From the NCBI RefSeq assembly GCF_028823635.1, contig NZ_JAPEHU010000004.1, forward strand, positions 1-64,000: a stretch of DNA of 64,000 nt, given 5' to 3'. Position numbers and translations under genes: made by a program. This DNA comes from Demequina sp. B12 (GTDB taxonomy: Bacteria > Actinomycetota > Actinomycetes > Actinomycetales > Demequinaceae). Shown here piece by piece: positions 25,524 through 35,723 of the stretch. Each line of letters begins with the position of its first letter. Positions within the stretch are counted from its first letter, which is position 1. The notes below the pieces were generated by a model that saw nothing but the letters and a program-made list of their open reading frames with translations, made no database searches and had not been told where the DNA came from.

Positions 25524-27005
25524 GTGACTGACGCAGGCAACACCCCCGGGGCTGCGTCGACGGAGCGCATGGGCGGGGGGCACGGCTGGGCCCGCAAGTA
25601 CCGCCGCCGCCTACTAGTGACGGACGTCATCGTCATCGCTGCCATCATGCTTGTGGCTCACCTGGTGCGTTTTGGTCCAGATTTCTTTGAGCCAGTCGCG
25701 GGCCCGTCCGCGCCCGCCTACTGGTTTGTCACCTTGGCGATCTCTGTGCTGTGGGCAGTCCAGATGGTGGGAGCCAAAGCGTACGAGGTCCGCGTGCTGG
25801 GCCATGGTCCACAAGAGTTTCAACGCATTCTGCGTGCTGCCTTCCGGACCTTCGCTGCTATCGCGATTGTGGGCTTTCTGACGCAGTGGGAAATCAGTCG
25901 CGGGTACCTGCTGTTCGCGCTACCACTAGGAACTCTCGCCTTGATGGGTGGACGGGCCTTGTGGCGTCTCAAGGTCCACCACCAGCGGGACCGTGGCTAT
26001 CTGCTGGCGCAGGCGATCGTGGTTGGCCCGCTCAAGCAGTCTGAAGAAATGATTCGACGCCTCAGGCGCGCGCGACGTGCGGGATACAACGTCATCGGCG
26101 TGTGTCTGCCTCCCACCAGCCGGGGTGAACTTGCCGACGATGTTGCTGACGTGCCGGTTCTCGGTTCGATCCTGGATGCTCCGGAGATTGCCAAACAGGT
26201 GGACGCGGAGTTTCTGATCTTGTCGGGCACGGACGAGATGTCGACCACGGAAGCGCGCCGGTTGGGGTGGGCGCTCGAAGGCAGCGGTGTGGGGCTCATC
26301 ATCGCGCCCGCGATGGCCGAGGTCACGGGTCCCCGTGTCGTTGTCAGTCCCGTCGAGGGTTTGCCGCTGCTTCACGTGGATGAGCCTCAGTTCCGTGGCG
26401 GCAAGTTTGTCCTGAAGTACACCGTGGACCGCGTGTGGGGGGTCTTGGGACTGATCCTTGCTGCAGTGCCGATGCTTGTGATCGCCATAGCGGTGAAGGC
26501 CACGAGTCCGGGACCGGTGTTCTTTAGACAAACCAGGGTGGGTCTCAACCACCGTGAGTTCACCATGCTGAAGTTCCGTTCCATGTACACGGATGCGGAC
26601 CAGCGCGCGGCCGAGCTGGAACGCCGTGAGGACGATCCTGGGAACGAAGTGCTGTTCAAGATGCGTGACGATCCGCGGGTGACCTCTGTGGGGAGGTTCC
26701 TGCGGCGTTTCTCGCTTGATGAGCTGCCCCAACTGATCAACGTGGTTCGGGGAGACATGGCGATCGTGGGGCCGCGTCCGCCTCTGCCGAGTGAGGTGGA
26801 GCAGTGGGGCCACGATGTGGCGCGGCGTCAGTTGGTGAAGCCGGGACTTACTGGTCTGTGGCAGGTGTCGGGACGGTCTGACCTGGACTGGGAGCAGAGT
26901 GTCCGGCTTGACCTGTACTACGCGGAGAACTGGTCGATCGGTGGGGACACCGTGATTGTGTTGCGTACCGTCTGGGCCGTGATCGCAGGCAAGGGCGCGT
27001 ACTAG
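25524..27005 (+). CDS. Exopolysaccharide polyprenyl glycosylphosphotransferase (WbaP/CpsE-like priming enzyme)
   Basis: The 493-aa protein has four or five N-terminal membrane helices, a Rossmann-like CoA-binding segment (VVGPLKQSEEMIRRLRRARR), one further helix and the C-terminal bacterial sugar-transferase domain. The catalytic signatures KFRSMYTDA, LRRFSLDELPQL, PRPPLPSEV and PGLTGLWQVSGRS are all present. It transfers a sugar-1-phosphate to undecaprenyl phosphate, the first step of repeat-unit synthesis. This is the first enzyme of the polysaccharide locus and the strongest evidence for a Wzx/Wzy-type pathway here. Confidence 0.94.
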   Translation: MTDAGNTPGAASTERMGGGHGWARKYRRRLLVTDVIVIAAIMLVAHLVRFGPDFFEPVAGPSAPAYWFVTLAISVLWAVQMVGAKAYEVRVLGHGPQEFQRILRAAFRTFAAIAIVGFLTQWEISRGYLLFALPLGTLALMGGRALWRLKVHHQRDRGYLLAQAIVVGPLKQSEEMIRRLRRARRAGYNVIGVCLPPTSRGELADDVADVPVLGSILDAPEIAKQVDAEFLILSGTDEMSTTEARRLGWALEGSGVGLIIAPAMAEVTGPRVVVSPVEGLPLLHVDEPQFRGGKFVLKYTVDRVWGVLGLILAAVPMLVIAIAVKATSPGPVFFRQTRVGLNHREFTMLKFRSMYTDADQRAAELERREDDPGNEVLFKMRDDPRVTSVGRFLRRFSLDELPQLINVVRGDMAIVGPRPPLPSEVEQWGHDVARRQLVKPGLTGLWQVSGRSDLDWEQSVRLDLYYAENWSIGGDTVIVLRTVWAVIAGKGAY

Positions 27006-27014
27006 CGCTGCTGT

Positions 27015-27986
27015 CTATCCGCGCAAACTGTCGCGGTGTTTGCGGTACCACGCAACGGTGCGTTCCATGCCTTCGGTGAGGCCGATGCCGGCTTCCCACC
27101 CGCTGTCACGCAGCGTGGAGATGTCCAAGAGCTTTTGGGGGGTTCCGTCGGGTTTGGAGGTGTCCCATGCGGTGGTGCCGTTGAAGCCCGTCACTTCCGC
27201 GATGGTGTGGGCGATCTCCTTGATGGTGACGTCTGTGCCCGTGCCGACATTCACTTGGGTGGGGCCGTCATAGTGTTCCAGGAGGTGCAGGCACGCGGCG
27301 GCCATGTCGTCCGCGTGCATGAACTCGCGCCGGGGCGAGCCGGTGCCCCAGTTGGTGACGGTGCTTGCCCCAGCCCTGACGGCTTCGTCGTAGCGGCGGA
27401 TGAGCGCGGGGAGTACGTGGGAACCTTGCGGGGAGAAATTGTCGTTCGGCCCGTACAGGTTGGTGGGCATCGCGGAGATCCACGGCACGCCGTACTGACG
27501 CCGCGCTGCCTGAACGTGCAGGATTCCTGCAATCTTCGCGATGGCGTAGGCGTCGTTGGTGGGTTCCAGGTGTCCCGTCAGGAGCGAGTCTTCCCGTATG
27601 GGTTGTGCTGCAAGTTTGGGGTAGATGCAGCTCGATCCAAGGAACAGGAGGCGTTCCACGCCCACGTCGAGCGCGGCGTCAATCACGTTGGTCTGGATCC
27701 TGATGTTGTCTGACAGGAAGTCCACCGGGTACGTGTTGTTGGCAAGGATGCCGCCCACTTTCGCGGCGGCCAGCATCACGTAGCGGGGCTGGGCGCTTCG
27801 CATGTACGCAAAGGTCGCGTCACGGTCTTTGAGGTCAAGCTCGGTGGAAGCCGCGCCGCGCAGGTGGGTGAAGCCTTGGGTTTCAAGGTGACGCCAGACC
27901 GCCGAGCCCACGAGACCTCGATGCCCCGCGACGTAGAACGTGGAGTCCCGGTCAAGCGGGCCGGGGGTGAACGCGGTCGAGCCCAC
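27015..27986 (-). CDS. fcl: GDP-L-fucose synthase
   Basis: This 323-aa NAD(P)-dependent epimerase/reductase has the cofactor loop (VAGHRGLVGSAVWR), the active-site GSSCIYP and the YxxxK dyad in YAIAKIAG. Together with gmd it converts GDP-mannose to GDP-L-fucose. The start is taken as GTG 27986, 2 nt after the gmd stop; a TTG at 28001 overlapping gmd is possible. It is the last gene of the minus-strand operon that begins at 31424. Confidence 0.95.
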   Translation of the reverse strand: MGSTAFTPGPLDRDSTFYVAGHRGLVGSAVWRHLETQGFTHLRGAASTELDLKDRDATFAYMRSAQPRYVMLAAAKVGGILANNTYPVDFLSDNIRIQTNVIDAALDVGVERLLFLGSSCIYPKLAAQPIREDSLLTGHLEPTNDAYAIAKIAGILHVQAARRQYGVPWISAMPTNLYGPNDNFSPQGSHVLPALIRRYDEAVRAGASTVTNWGTGSPRREFMHADDMAAACLHLLEHYDGPTQVNVGTGTDVTIKEIAHTIAEVTGFNGTTAWDTSKPDGTPQKLLDISTLRDSGWEAGIGLTEGMERTVAWYRKHRDSLRG

Positions 27987-27988
27987 GG

Positions 27989-29017
27989 TTACGCATCCCA
28001 ACTGGGGAGGTCAACACGGTCGATCCAGGGAGTTCCTTGGTGGGCAAGTTCCTGCATGTCCGCTTCCACCATGAGCCGCGCGAGTTCGGGCCCATGCACG
28101 GTCGCCTTCCAGCCCAGTTCGCGCTCGGCTTTGCTGGCGTCTCCGATGAGCGCATCGACCTCGGTGGGGCGTAGGTAGCGTTCGTCGAACTTCACGTGGT
28201 CGCGCCACTGCAGGCCGGCAGCGTCAAACGCGCCTTCCAAGAACTGTTCCACGGTGATACCCACGCCCGTCGCGAGTACATAGTCCGTAGGAGCATCGGC
28301 CTGCAAAGTGCGCCACATTCCCTCGACGTACTCGGGTGCGTAGCCCCAGTCTCTGATCGCGTCCAAGTTGCCCAGATACAGGCTCTCTTGCAGGCCGGCC
28401 TGAATGCGCGCCACCGCGCGGGTGATCTTGCGTGTCACAAAGGTCTCGCCGCGGCGCGGAGACTCGTGATTGAACAGGATCCCGTTCACGGCGTACATGT
28501 CGTAAGCCTCGCGGTAGTTCCGGGTCATCCAGTACGAGTAGACCTTGGCTGCACCGTACGGGCTGCGTGGATAAAACGGGGTGTCCTCACCCTGGGGCGG
28601 GGGCGTTGCACCAAACATTTCCGACGTCGAGGCTTGATAGATCCTGGTGTCGATTCCCGCTTTGCGCACCGCCTCCAACATGCGGGTAGTGCCCAAGCCG
28701 GTGACGTCGCCAGTGTGCTGCGGCTCATCGAAGCTGACGCGCACATGCGATTGGGCAGCAAGGTTGTAGACCTCGTCAGGGTTGATGTCCGACAACAAAC
28801 TCACCAAGCGGGAGCCATCGGACAAGTCGCCGTAGTGCAAATGCAGGCGCACGCCCTTGTCGTGCGGGTCTTCATAGAGGTGGTCGATGCGGCTGGTGTT
28901 GAAGGTGGAGGCGCGCCGAATCAGCCCGTGGACCTCGTAGCCTTTGCGAAGCAACAACTCAGCAAGGTAGGAGCCATCCTGGCCGGTAATTCCGGTGATG
29001 AATGCGGTTTTGCTCAT
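27989..29017 (-). CDS. gmd: GDP-mannose 4,6-dehydratase
   Basis: The 342-aa short-chain dehydrogenase family enzyme carries [16 protein letters not shown] (NADP binding), the catalytic Ser/Thr region STSEMFG, and YGAAKVY (YxxxK). The family-specific [16 protein letters not shown], which is diagnostic for GMD, is also present. It makes GDP-4-keto-6-deoxymannose for the fucose synthase encoded next. The start ATG overlaps the preceding stop by 4 nt. Confidence 0.97.
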   Translation of the reverse strand: MSKTAFITGITGQDGSYLAELLLRKGYEVHGLIRRASTFNTSRIDHLYEDPHDKGVRLHLHYGDLSDGSRLVSLLSDINPDEVYNLAAQSHVRVSFDEPQHTGDVTGLGTTRMLEAVRKAGIDTRIYQASTSEMFGATPPPQGEDTPFYPRSPYGAAKVYSYWMTRNYREAYDMYAVNGILFNHESPRRGETFVTRKITRAVARIQAGLQESLYLGNLDAIRDWGYAPEYVEGMWRTLQADAPTDYVLATGVGITVEQFLEGAFDAAGLQWRDHVKFDERYLRPTEVDALIGDASKAERELGWKATVHGPELARLMVEADMQELAHQGTPWIDRVDLPSWDA

Positions 29018-30189
29018 TCGCCTGCCCTCCTCAAGATCGCAGGAGTACGACGCTCGGTTGCAAGTGTTGCAACTGCATCGCCGAACTCTTTAAGAATGCT
29101 GTCATAAGTGCGGAGCCCGAGCACCTCTCGAGGACCGTCGTAGGTGACAGTGTCGCCATCGCGGCACTGTTGCATGAATCGCGCAACTTGGTCATGTGAG
29201 GCCGCAATCCAAGGCTGCATGAAGTCGGCGAAGTTTGGCTGGTTGAGGCCCCGAGTGGACTTGAAGGCAGCAAGATCCGGCAGAACAAGCAGGATCGGCT
29301 TGTTGAGGTGCATAAATTCAACCCAAACACTCGAGTAGTCGCTCACCATTCCATTCGCAGCGCCGATGAGTCCGTAGAAGGGGACACGAGCTGCAGCCAG
29401 CTCGGCATCAGTGATGATGCGCATGCCCATCTGGCTCCAGTCGAACGAATCCAGTGGGTGCGGCTTGACGACGATGGTGACTCCGTTGTCTTCGGCAGCC
29501 CGTCGCAACGTCTCCATCACTTCACTATGTGTGACGGCTGAGAACGGGGTGCCATCGTGGAGGGCCGCGTGATGGGTAGCCGTGGACTCCCTGTAGGTCG
29601 GAAGCCATAGGACGTAGGGGGCAGAAATGTTGAGTCGTTCTGCGGCAAGTCCGGTCTGCTCAGGGCTCATGAGGGCCTCACGAGGATTCCCTGGGATAAC
29701 ACGTGGATCCCGCATCGATAGGTCCTCGATGATCTGCGGAATCCATGAGGTGGCGTTCGAAGCGATCGCGTTCGCCCCGATGCGGTTGCGAAACTCCTGG
29801 TTTGCGGTTCGCTTGGGCCCGTAGCCATGCCAGAGGTTGACATGCATGCGTCTGCCAGCCGGGCGCGGTGATGTCGCAAATCCGTGTGTGTAGAGGACAA
29901 GGCTGTCCTGGATCACGTGACGAAGGTCGCTTCTCCGCTGCCTCCGTTCCACTGTGATGTTCTCCGGGAGGATCGCGTGTCCCAGCCACGAGTTGACTGT
30001 CTCAAGATGGCGCCCGGTCAGCGCGGTGTCGGAGGTCAACAGGTCGACAGGCGATTCCGTCCGCCTCGCAACAGCTATGGCTGCGACAATCGCATTCTCA
30101 TCTGTTGCTGGGTGCCCCACAACACACACGCGTGGCCTTGCCGGAGTCAGCCTCATCGCAGTCCGAACTGCGTGTGTCAAGAACTCCAT
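29014..30189 (-). CDS. CDP-glycerol glycerophosphotransferase family protein (TagB/TagF-like)
   Basis: This 391-aa protein starts at ATG 30189 behind AGGGAG. It has the conserved LWHGYGPKR motif, [14 protein letters not shown] and [11 protein letters not shown], which line the catalytic site in the teichoic-acid glycerophosphotransferase fold. The family transfers glycerol-3-phosphate, ribitol phosphate or related groups. The presence of one such gene in a fucose-containing polysaccharide locus suggests phosphoglycerol decoration of the repeat unit. No CDP-glycerol synthase is visible here. Confidence 0.85.
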   Translation of the reverse strand: MEFLTHAVRTAMRLTPARPRVCVVGHPATDENAIVAAIAVARRTESPVDLLTSDTALTGRHLETVNSWLGHAILPENITVERRQRRSDLRHVIQDSLVLYTHGFATSPRPAGRRMHVNLWHGYGPKRTANQEFRNRIGANAIASNATSWIPQIIEDLSMRDPRVIPGNPREALMSPEQTGLAAERLNISAPYVLWLPTYRESTATHHAALHDGTPFSAVTHSEVMETLRRAAEDNGVTIVVKPHPLDSFDWSQMGMRIITDAELAAARVPFYGLIGAANGMVSDYSSVWVEFMHLNKPILLVLPDLAAFKSTRGLNQPNFADFMQPWIAASHDQVARFMQQCRDGDTVTYDGPREVLGLRTYDSILKEFGDAVATLATERRTPAILRRAGE

Positions 30190-30206
30190 TGAGCGCTCCC
30201 TGGATC

Positions 30207-31424
30207 TCAGACTCTCGTGACGTCGCGCTTGAGCGCCTCCGACCATTGCGCAAGCGCGTCACGGGCACCGAACTTGTGTTGTGCATAGCGTGCAGCGTTC
30301 AAGCCGAGTGCCTTGGCGCGGTCTGGATCTCGCCGCAGATCGTCGAGAGCGGACGCCAACGCTGCGCCATCGCCAGAGGGAACGACGAGTCCCGCGCGTG
30401 ACTCTCCAATGATGCGTGCAACGATCCCGTTGGGGTCCACGCAAGCCACTACAGGGCGTCCGGCCACCAGGTAACTGGTGAGTTTGCTGGGCGTGGCCAT
30501 CTCACGTACTCCTGGAAGTTCGTTCACGAGTAGGGCATCGGCGGCGACAAGGGCCAGGGGAAAAGTGTCCTCCGGCAGCGGGTCCACGAACGAAACGTTC
30601 GTCGCGTCGTGTGCTTGCTCTTCTAGCGAGTGCCGCTCAGCACCATCGCCTACGAAGTAAAACGCCAGCGAAGGAGCGGACTGAGCCGCGATCTCGGCAG
30701 AATCGAGGACAGTCCGAAGGCCTTGCTTGACGCCCATGTTGCCTGCGTGCAAACCGATAAAAGCGTTGGTTGGCCAGCCCAAAGTGCGGCGGGCTTCCTC
30801 TTGGCTCGTCGATCTCGTCGTGATGTGCGTCCAGTTCTTGATGACTTGGACACGTGATTCAGGCATGCGCAGCTGCGCGACGATCTGTCTCGACATTGCC
30901 TCATCTATCGTGACGACCGTGTGGCACCTGCGCAGGGTCCATCCCTCGATGAAAGCCATGATGCGTATCGTTCGCCGACTGGCTCCGGATGTCTCGGCAA
31001 GGCCGACGGTGTAGAGGTCTTGGACCCATGCGACGCGATGAGCGCGGCGATACAACAAGGCACGAAGAGCCACGATGGCGCTCGCGAAAAGGGCCGGCGA
31101 CACAATGAGGATCGTGTCGGGGCGGTGCCACCCGGACAACACGGCTCGCAGTCCGTACGAGACCTCGGACAGCACCCGGCGGAGGCCGCGGGGAGGGTTG
31201 GGAACGTAATGGGCGCAACGCTTGACCGAGAGGCGCGGGTTCTGCGGTGTTCCCGCATGGAGGTCTGCCTGCTTGTCGCGGCGCCATGCTGGATAGTGTG
31301 GGTACGTGGTGACAACCCTGACGTCATTTTCTGTGCGCGCTAGATCGGACGCGAGAGCGGACGTATACGGGGCGATCCCCGTCGTTTCCGGCGCAAAGTT
31401 GAGACCTAAAATAGTGACTCGCAC
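30207..31424 (-). CDS. Glycosyltransferase family 4 (WcaI-like)
   Basis: This 405-aa GT-B enzyme begins MRVTILGLNFAPETTGIAPY, the typical start of WcaI-like colanic acid fucosyltransferases. It has the nucleotide-sugar binding C-terminal half with LHAGNMGVKQGL, FYFVGDG, and a variant E-x7-E region (NELPGVREMATPSKLTSYLVAGRPVV, in pieces). The start shown has ample upstream space for a promoter (40 bp to the divergent acetyltransferase). The adjacent gmd-fcl pair suggests it could use GDP-fucose; this is inference. Confidence 0.88.
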   Translation of the reverse strand: MRVTILGLNFAPETTGIAPYTSALASDLARTENDVRVVTTYPHYPAWRRDKQADLHAGTPQNPRLSVKRCAHYVPNPPRGLRRVLSEVSYGLRAVLSGWHRPDTILIVSPALFASAIVALRALLYRRAHRVAWVQDLYTVGLAETSGASRRTIRIMAFIEGWTLRRCHTVVTIDEAMSRQIVAQLRMPESRVQVIKNWTHITTRSTSQEEARRTLGWPTNAFIGLHAGNMGVKQGLRTVLDSAEIAAQSAPSLAFYFVGDGAERHSLEEQAHDATNVSFVDPLPEDTFPLALVAADALLVNELPGVREMATPSKLTSYLVAGRPVVACVDPNGIVARIIGESRAGLVVPSGDGAALASALDDLRRDPDRAKALGLNAARYAQHKFGARDALAQWSEALKRDVTRV

Positions 31425-31464
31425 ACCCTCACACTACTTCCCAATCTGTTTGGAGAGGTGACGC

Positions 31465-32049
31465 ATGTCAGAGCGTGACGTACCGTCAGATATACCTGTT
31501 GTGCCTTTAGGGCGCGCACCGGGGTCACGCGAGTCTTGGGGCAGGTCTACCGCAGTGATGATTCTGTGGGGGATCGCTGAGCTTCTGTTCGTCACAAATC
31601 CAATGCAAGTGTCATCTCGGATTCGTGTGAGTGTGCTGAGGATGTTTGGTGCGTCCATTGGGACGGGGGTGGTTTTTCGCCCGCGGACCCGAGTTCACTC
31701 GCCGTGGAACCTTGAGATAGGAAACGACTGCTGGATCGGGGACGGAGTGTGGTTCCACAACCAGGGCAACATACGCATCGGTCGTGATGTCGTGATCTCC
31801 CAGGGTTCATTCCTCACCACAGGTTCTCATCGTCACGCTACGGATATGGGGCTTGTGGTCAAACCTATTACGGTCGACGACGGGGTTTGGGTGACGAGCC
31901 GGTGCATGATCTTGGGTGGTGCTCAGGTCGGACGTTCAGTTCTAGTCCGTCCCATGACGGTGGTGCATGGCAACGTCGCTGATGGACTGGTGGTTCAGGG
32001 GAATCCAATGAAGGTAGTGGGCAAGCGCTTCCCGACGGAGAGGCCTTGA
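31465..32049 (+). CDS. WcaF/hexapeptide-repeat acetyltransferase
   Basis: The 194-aa protein is a left-handed parallel beta-helix acyltransferase. Repeats such as IGNDCWIGDGVWFHNQGNI and IGRDVVISQGSF carry the hexapeptide pattern, and the catalytic His lies in TTGSHRHA. This matches WcaF-like O-acetyltransferases of exopolysaccharide loci. It is the first gene of a plus-strand three-gene run. Confidence 0.88.
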   Translation: MSERDVPSDIPVVPLGRAPGSRESWGRSTAVMILWGIAELLFVTNPMQVSSRIRVSVLRMFGASIGTGVVFRPRTRVHSPWNLEIGNDCWIGDGVWFHNQGNIRIGRDVVISQGSFLTTGSHRHATDMGLVVKPITVDDGVWVTSRCMILGGAQVGRSVLVRPMTVVHGNVADGLVVQGNPMKVVGKRFPTERP

Positions 32050-32051
32050 GC

Positions 32052-33164
32052 ATGAGAATCCTGCAAGTCGTGACGCTTGTCTCACCCGACTCCGCGTACG
32101 GCGGACCGTTGCGTGTAGCGGTCAACCAGGTACGGGAGCTCAGGGCCAGAGGTCATGAGGTTGAACTAGTCGCGAGTTACCGAGGTTACGAGAATCCGCC
32201 GCATGAGGTCGACGACGTCACCATCACGGCCTTCCCCGCGCGGCAGGTGTTGCCAGGGTTGGGCTTCGCCGGAGTAGCGTCCCCCTCGATGATGAAGTGG
32301 CTTCGACGGCACCGTCGTGACTTCGACGTCGTTCACATTCACTACGCTCGCGACCTGGTTGCTGTGCCTGCAGCTACGGTGTTTCGCGGGGTAGACGTGA
32401 AGGTGGTCCTTCAATGTCACGGCATGGTTGACCCCACGACTCGGGTTTTGGGCAAGCTTCTTGATGCAGGGTTCACTCGGCGTCACCTGCGGCGTGCCGC
32501 TGCAGTTTGCTATCTCACGGATCGCGAAGCACAGGAGCTCGTTGAGGTGGCCGGTTCGGGAGTTCAACTTCAGCGGCTTACCAACGGCGTGCCTCGCGTA
32601 GCCAGCCAAAAGCAGTGGTCTGACGTTGCGTCAACGGAGTTCATCTTCATCAGTCGACTCCATCACCGGAAGCGGCCTACAGCGTTGCTCGAAGGCGTGG
32701 TCGCACTACGGAAGCAGGGCCACTCGGTCGTCGGCGTGGTTGCTGGGCCGGACGAGGGTGAAGGACCGCGCGTTCAGCGTTTGGTTGACGAGTACCCCAT
32801 GTGGTTGAGCCGAGAGCCGGCACTGGCGAGCGACGAGGTCAGCCAGCGACTCCTGAATGCAGACGTCTTTGTGCTGCCGTCGAGGGACGAACCCTTCCCC
32901 ATGGCGGTCTTGGAAGCGATGTCGGTCGGGTTGCCGGTCATCGTCGCAGAGTCGTGCGGGTTGTCCACAGCGGTCCGCAGCGCCGACGCTGGGATCGTGG
33001 TACGCGACGATCTGTCTGATCTTCCAGAAGCGATGGAGACACTCGCTGACAGCCTGCGTGCGCGAGTGCAGCGCGGGGCGAACGCGACAGCACTGGTGGC
33101 ACGAGAGTTCTCGATGGGGCACATTGTGGACCGACTGGAGTCCGTGTATGGGAAGTGGGGCTAA
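32052..33164 (+). CDS. Glycosyltransferase family 4
   Basis: This 370-aa GT-B glycosyltransferase starts at ATG 32052 (a TTG at 32046 overlaps the previous stop). The N-terminal acceptor domain has YGGPLRVAVNQVREL. The C-terminal donor domain has FISRLHHRKRPTALLEG and the E-x7-E motif in PSRDEPFPMAVLEAMSVGLP. The stop overlaps the next start (TAATG). The sugar donor is not identifiable. Confidence 0.9.
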   Translation: MRILQVVTLVSPDSAYGGPLRVAVNQVRELRARGHEVELVASYRGYENPPHEVDDVTITAFPARQVLPGLGFAGVASPSMMKWLRRHRRDFDVVHIHYARDLVAVPAATVFRGVDVKVVLQCHGMVDPTTRVLGKLLDAGFTRRHLRRAAAVCYLTDREAQELVEVAGSGVQLQRLTNGVPRVASQKQWSDVASTEFIFISRLHHRKRPTALLEGVVALRKQGHSVVGVVAGPDEGEGPRVQRLVDEYPMWLSREPALASDEVSQRLLNADVFVLPSRDEPFPMAVLEAMSVGLPVIVAESCGLSTAVRSADAGIVVRDDLSDLPEAMETLADSLRARVQRGANATALVAREFSMGHIVDRLESVYGKWG

Positions 33165-34255
33165 TGAAGGTAGTCCTGACGCAGTCGTATGTCCCCGAGT
33201 ACAGGATCCCGCTGTTCAATGCCATCGCTACGCGTCTCTCGGATGCAGGGGCAGAGTTCGTTGTTGCCGCGGGGAAGCCTTCGCGACTTCAAGCGCAGCG
33301 AGGTGACGAATCTAGGGGTGGCCCCTGGCACCGGGACGTTCCTTCCCGGGCCCTGAACCTAGGCGGCAGGCTTGTGCGATGCCGCACGTTGCCTCGCGAC
33401 CTCAAGGGAGCGGACGTCCTCGTCACCGAGTTTGATGCAAAGAACATGCTTGCGTGGGGCGTTCCTCCTCATGGTGCGCGCAAAGTCGTGCTGTGGGGGC
33501 ACGGCAAGCCGTACGTGACGCGCACCAATCGTGTGAACGAACAGCTGAAGCGACTACTCGTATCGCGCGTGGCCGGCGTGATGACGTACACGGAGGGCGG
33601 CCGTGACCATGTGGTCAGATCCTTGGGTGGCGATCCCGATTCTGTTGTCGCAATCGGAAATGCTGTGGATACCCACGTGGCGCGTCGCGCGCGGATGGAA
33701 GCGGCTAGTAGCGGTGAAGGCGACGACTTGCGTCAACGCTTGGGCGGCGGACCCCACGCGCTTTACGTGGGTGGCCTTGACGCCTCGAAGCGCATTGACT
33801 TCTTGATCGCGGCAGCACAAGCCCTACGAGGACTTAATGATGGCTCTCGATTGATCGTGTGTGGGGACGGAGTCGAACGTGCGCGTGTGGAAGAAGCCGC
33901 CGCGGCCGGCGACGTGCATTTCGTTGGACGCGTTGGCAGGAGTCAACTCGGTGCCGTGTCTGCGAGCGCGTCCGCCATCTGGGTTCCTGGACGCGTGGGA
34001 CTCGTAGCGGTCGATGCGGTTGCTTTGGGTTTGCCGCTCTACACGACAGACTACGCATTCCACGCTCCAGAGATTGAGTTTCTCCGAGAGCCGTGGCTAC
34101 AGAAACTTCCCGATGACCCTCAGGCCTTTGCCTCCGCGGCGCTGACACTCATGGAGAGTCCGCTTCGGGGCGAGCCTGAGCTGCTTTACGACGTTGATGA
34201 CGTAGCGCAGAACTTCGTGAACTGTGTGCTGAGAGTTGGGTCGTTGCGCCCGTAG
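33164..34255 (+). CDS. Glycosyltransferase (GT4-like)
   Basis: The 363-aa protein begins MKVVLTQSYVPEYRIPLFNA, typical of GT4 members in capsule loci. The donor domain has ALYVGGLDASKRIDFL and LIVCGDGVERARVEE. The usual E-x7-E is weak (WVPGRVGLVAVDAVALGLP), so family assignment within GT4 is loose. Its 3' end overlaps, tail to tail, the polymerase gene on the other strand by 107 nt. Confidence 0.85.
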   Translation: MKVVLTQSYVPEYRIPLFNAIATRLSDAGAEFVVAAGKPSRLQAQRGDESRGGPWHRDVPSRALNLGGRLVRCRTLPRDLKGADVLVTEFDAKNMLAWGVPPHGARKVVLWGHGKPYVTRTNRVNEQLKRLLVSRVAGVMTYTEGGRDHVVRSLGGDPDSVVAIGNAVDTHVARRARMEAASSGEGDDLRQRLGGGPHALYVGGLDASKRIDFLIAAAQALRGLNDGSRLIVCGDGVERARVEEAAAAGDVHFVGRVGRSQLGAVSASASAIWVPGRVGLVAVDAVALGLPLYTTDYAFHAPEIEFLREPWLQKLPDDPQAFASAALTLMESPLRGEPELLYDVDDVAQNFVNCVLRVGSLRP

Positions 34256-35723
34256 TGACTACCCGGTTGGAGTGCGCCCGCGCGTAGCTCGATGCACGCT
34301 GAACGGGAGGTTTGTGATTTCCGGGCAGGGAGCGAGTGCTGCTCCACCAAACGACGGCGACAATGACGGCGAAACCTGCCATTGCTTGAAGTAGCGATCC
34401 ACGCATGAGAATGATCGTGTAGAAGGGCAGCACGCAGGCGAGTGGAGTCGGCAGTCCGCCTATCGCAATACTGGCGTGAGATGCACGATCGAGCTTCTCA
34501 AACACGTAGCCAAGTACTCCGAAGGTGCAGGCTACGCCAGCGATCCCGAAGTTGATGTAGGCCTCGGCCTGCAGGGGGGCTGAGAGGTTGGTGAAGTTAT
34601 ACCCCTCGTGTTCGGCGAGCAAGACTCCTGTGTCGAGCGGCTTGCTCGGCCACAAGGCTCGAGGCACGAAGAACATGACGCTTCCAAGAAGTTGATAGCC
34701 CCAGGTGAGGCCCTCCGAACTGACATACCCGACTGTGTTCGCCAGCTGTGCAAACGCGTCAAAGTCGCCAGACGTGAGTGCGTCCGAAACGCCTTCGCGT
34801 TCGACCGAAGTGTCGAGAGTGTGCCGGAACGTATCGAGGATCGGGAAAAGTACCACCATGGCGATGGGAGCCGTGAATGCGGCCAGGCGAAACCGGTGGA
34901 CTGTGCTGAAAGCACCCACGGCAGCAAGTAGTGCCAAGGCCGCCGTGCCGAAGGAGTAACGGGACGAACTGATCGGGTTGATAACGAAGAGCACCGCTGC
35001 TACACCAGTCCACAAAAGCAGGGGATTGACCGCAGAGCCCTGCCGCAGTGCTGCCCTCCGCGCAACCAGGCCACACACCACCGCGGCCATGAGCCCTAGC
35101 GTCGCAACGTCAGCGAAGATGACATTGACCGCGGAGTCGCCAAGCGCCTCGGACTTGAGGTCGCCCGAGTCCTCTCGAGATTGCAGGAATGCCCTTGGCG
35201 AAACAATGGCGACGTAAGCTGCCGCAACTGCGAGACAAGCAACTACTGCGACCGTGGTCCGGCGCCCAGATATCGCTCGGACTCGCTGTGCAGGCCCGGC
35301 GACTGCACCGGCGGGATTGTCTCGCACAAGGCGGGAACCCACGAGCAGGCCGAGCATTGAGAGCAATACGAGCGCAGCCGCTTCATCGAAGTACTGCACG
35401 GGCAGGGTAGGGATGTTGCCGACGTGCCCGACTCGCAGCTGGACGAGTGGTGCGACGCCTAGGAACAGGTAGATGAACATCCATGTCGTCATCTGATACA
35501 GCCGCACCTTGCGCGCCGACAGGAGCCGCGCGTACTCGACACTCGAGACGATGATTACGAGTGACAGGAGCAGTTCCGCAATCGAGTTCGCGCTTGCTGG
35601 TGTGAAACGGAAAATGGCGGCTAGTGTCATCGCACCAAATAGCGTCACGACCGCCATGCCCCACCAAGGGTCTACGAGCGTAGCCTTCGCGCGGTGAGGG
35701 GCTACGCGTTTGTAGTGCGACAC
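34149..35723 (-). CDS. Wzy-like oligosaccharide repeat-unit polymerase
   Basis: This protein of about 524 aa starts at GTG 35723 behind GGAGAGG; a TTG at 35747 is possible. It has about 11-12 predicted membrane helices and a large periplasmic-type loop (FDTGVL-like region around LLAEHEGYNFTNLSAPLQAEAY). It fits the oligosaccharide repeat-unit polymerase class by topology and position rather than by sequence motif. The roughly 55-residue C-terminal tail is Arg/Ser/His-rich and lies largely within the antisense overlap with the glycosyltransferase gene, so it may be a recent extension. Confidence 0.78.
   Translation of the reverse strand: MSHYKRVAPHRAKATLVDPWWGMAVVTLFGAMTLAAIFRFTPASANSIAELLLSLVIIVSSVEYARLLSARKVRLYQMTTWMFIYLFLGVAPLVQLRVGHVGNIPTLPVQYFDEAAALVLLSMLGLLVGSRLVRDNPAGAVAGPAQRVRAISGRRTTVAVVACLAVAAAYVAIVSPRAFLQSREDSGDLKSEALGDSAVNVIFADVATLGLMAAVVCGLVARRAALRQGSAVNPLLLWTGVAAVLFVINPISSSRYSFGTAALALLAAVGAFSTVHRFRLAAFTAPIAMVVLFPILDTFRHTLDTSVEREGVSDALTSGDFDAFAQLANTVGYVSSEGLTWGYQLLGSVMFFVPRALWPSKPLDTGVLLAEHEGYNFTNLSAPLQAEAYINFGIAGVACTFGVLGYVFEKLDRASHASIAIGGLPTPLACVLPFYTIILMRGSLLQAMAGFAVIVAVVWWSSTRSLPGNHKPPVQRASSYARAHSNRVVTTGATTQLSAHSSRSSALRHQRRKAAQARPEADSP

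Noticed and set aside
28196-29107. A 303-codon plus-strand frame over gmd
   Set aside because: It is a shadow of gmd, whose catalytic motifs on the minus strand are complete.
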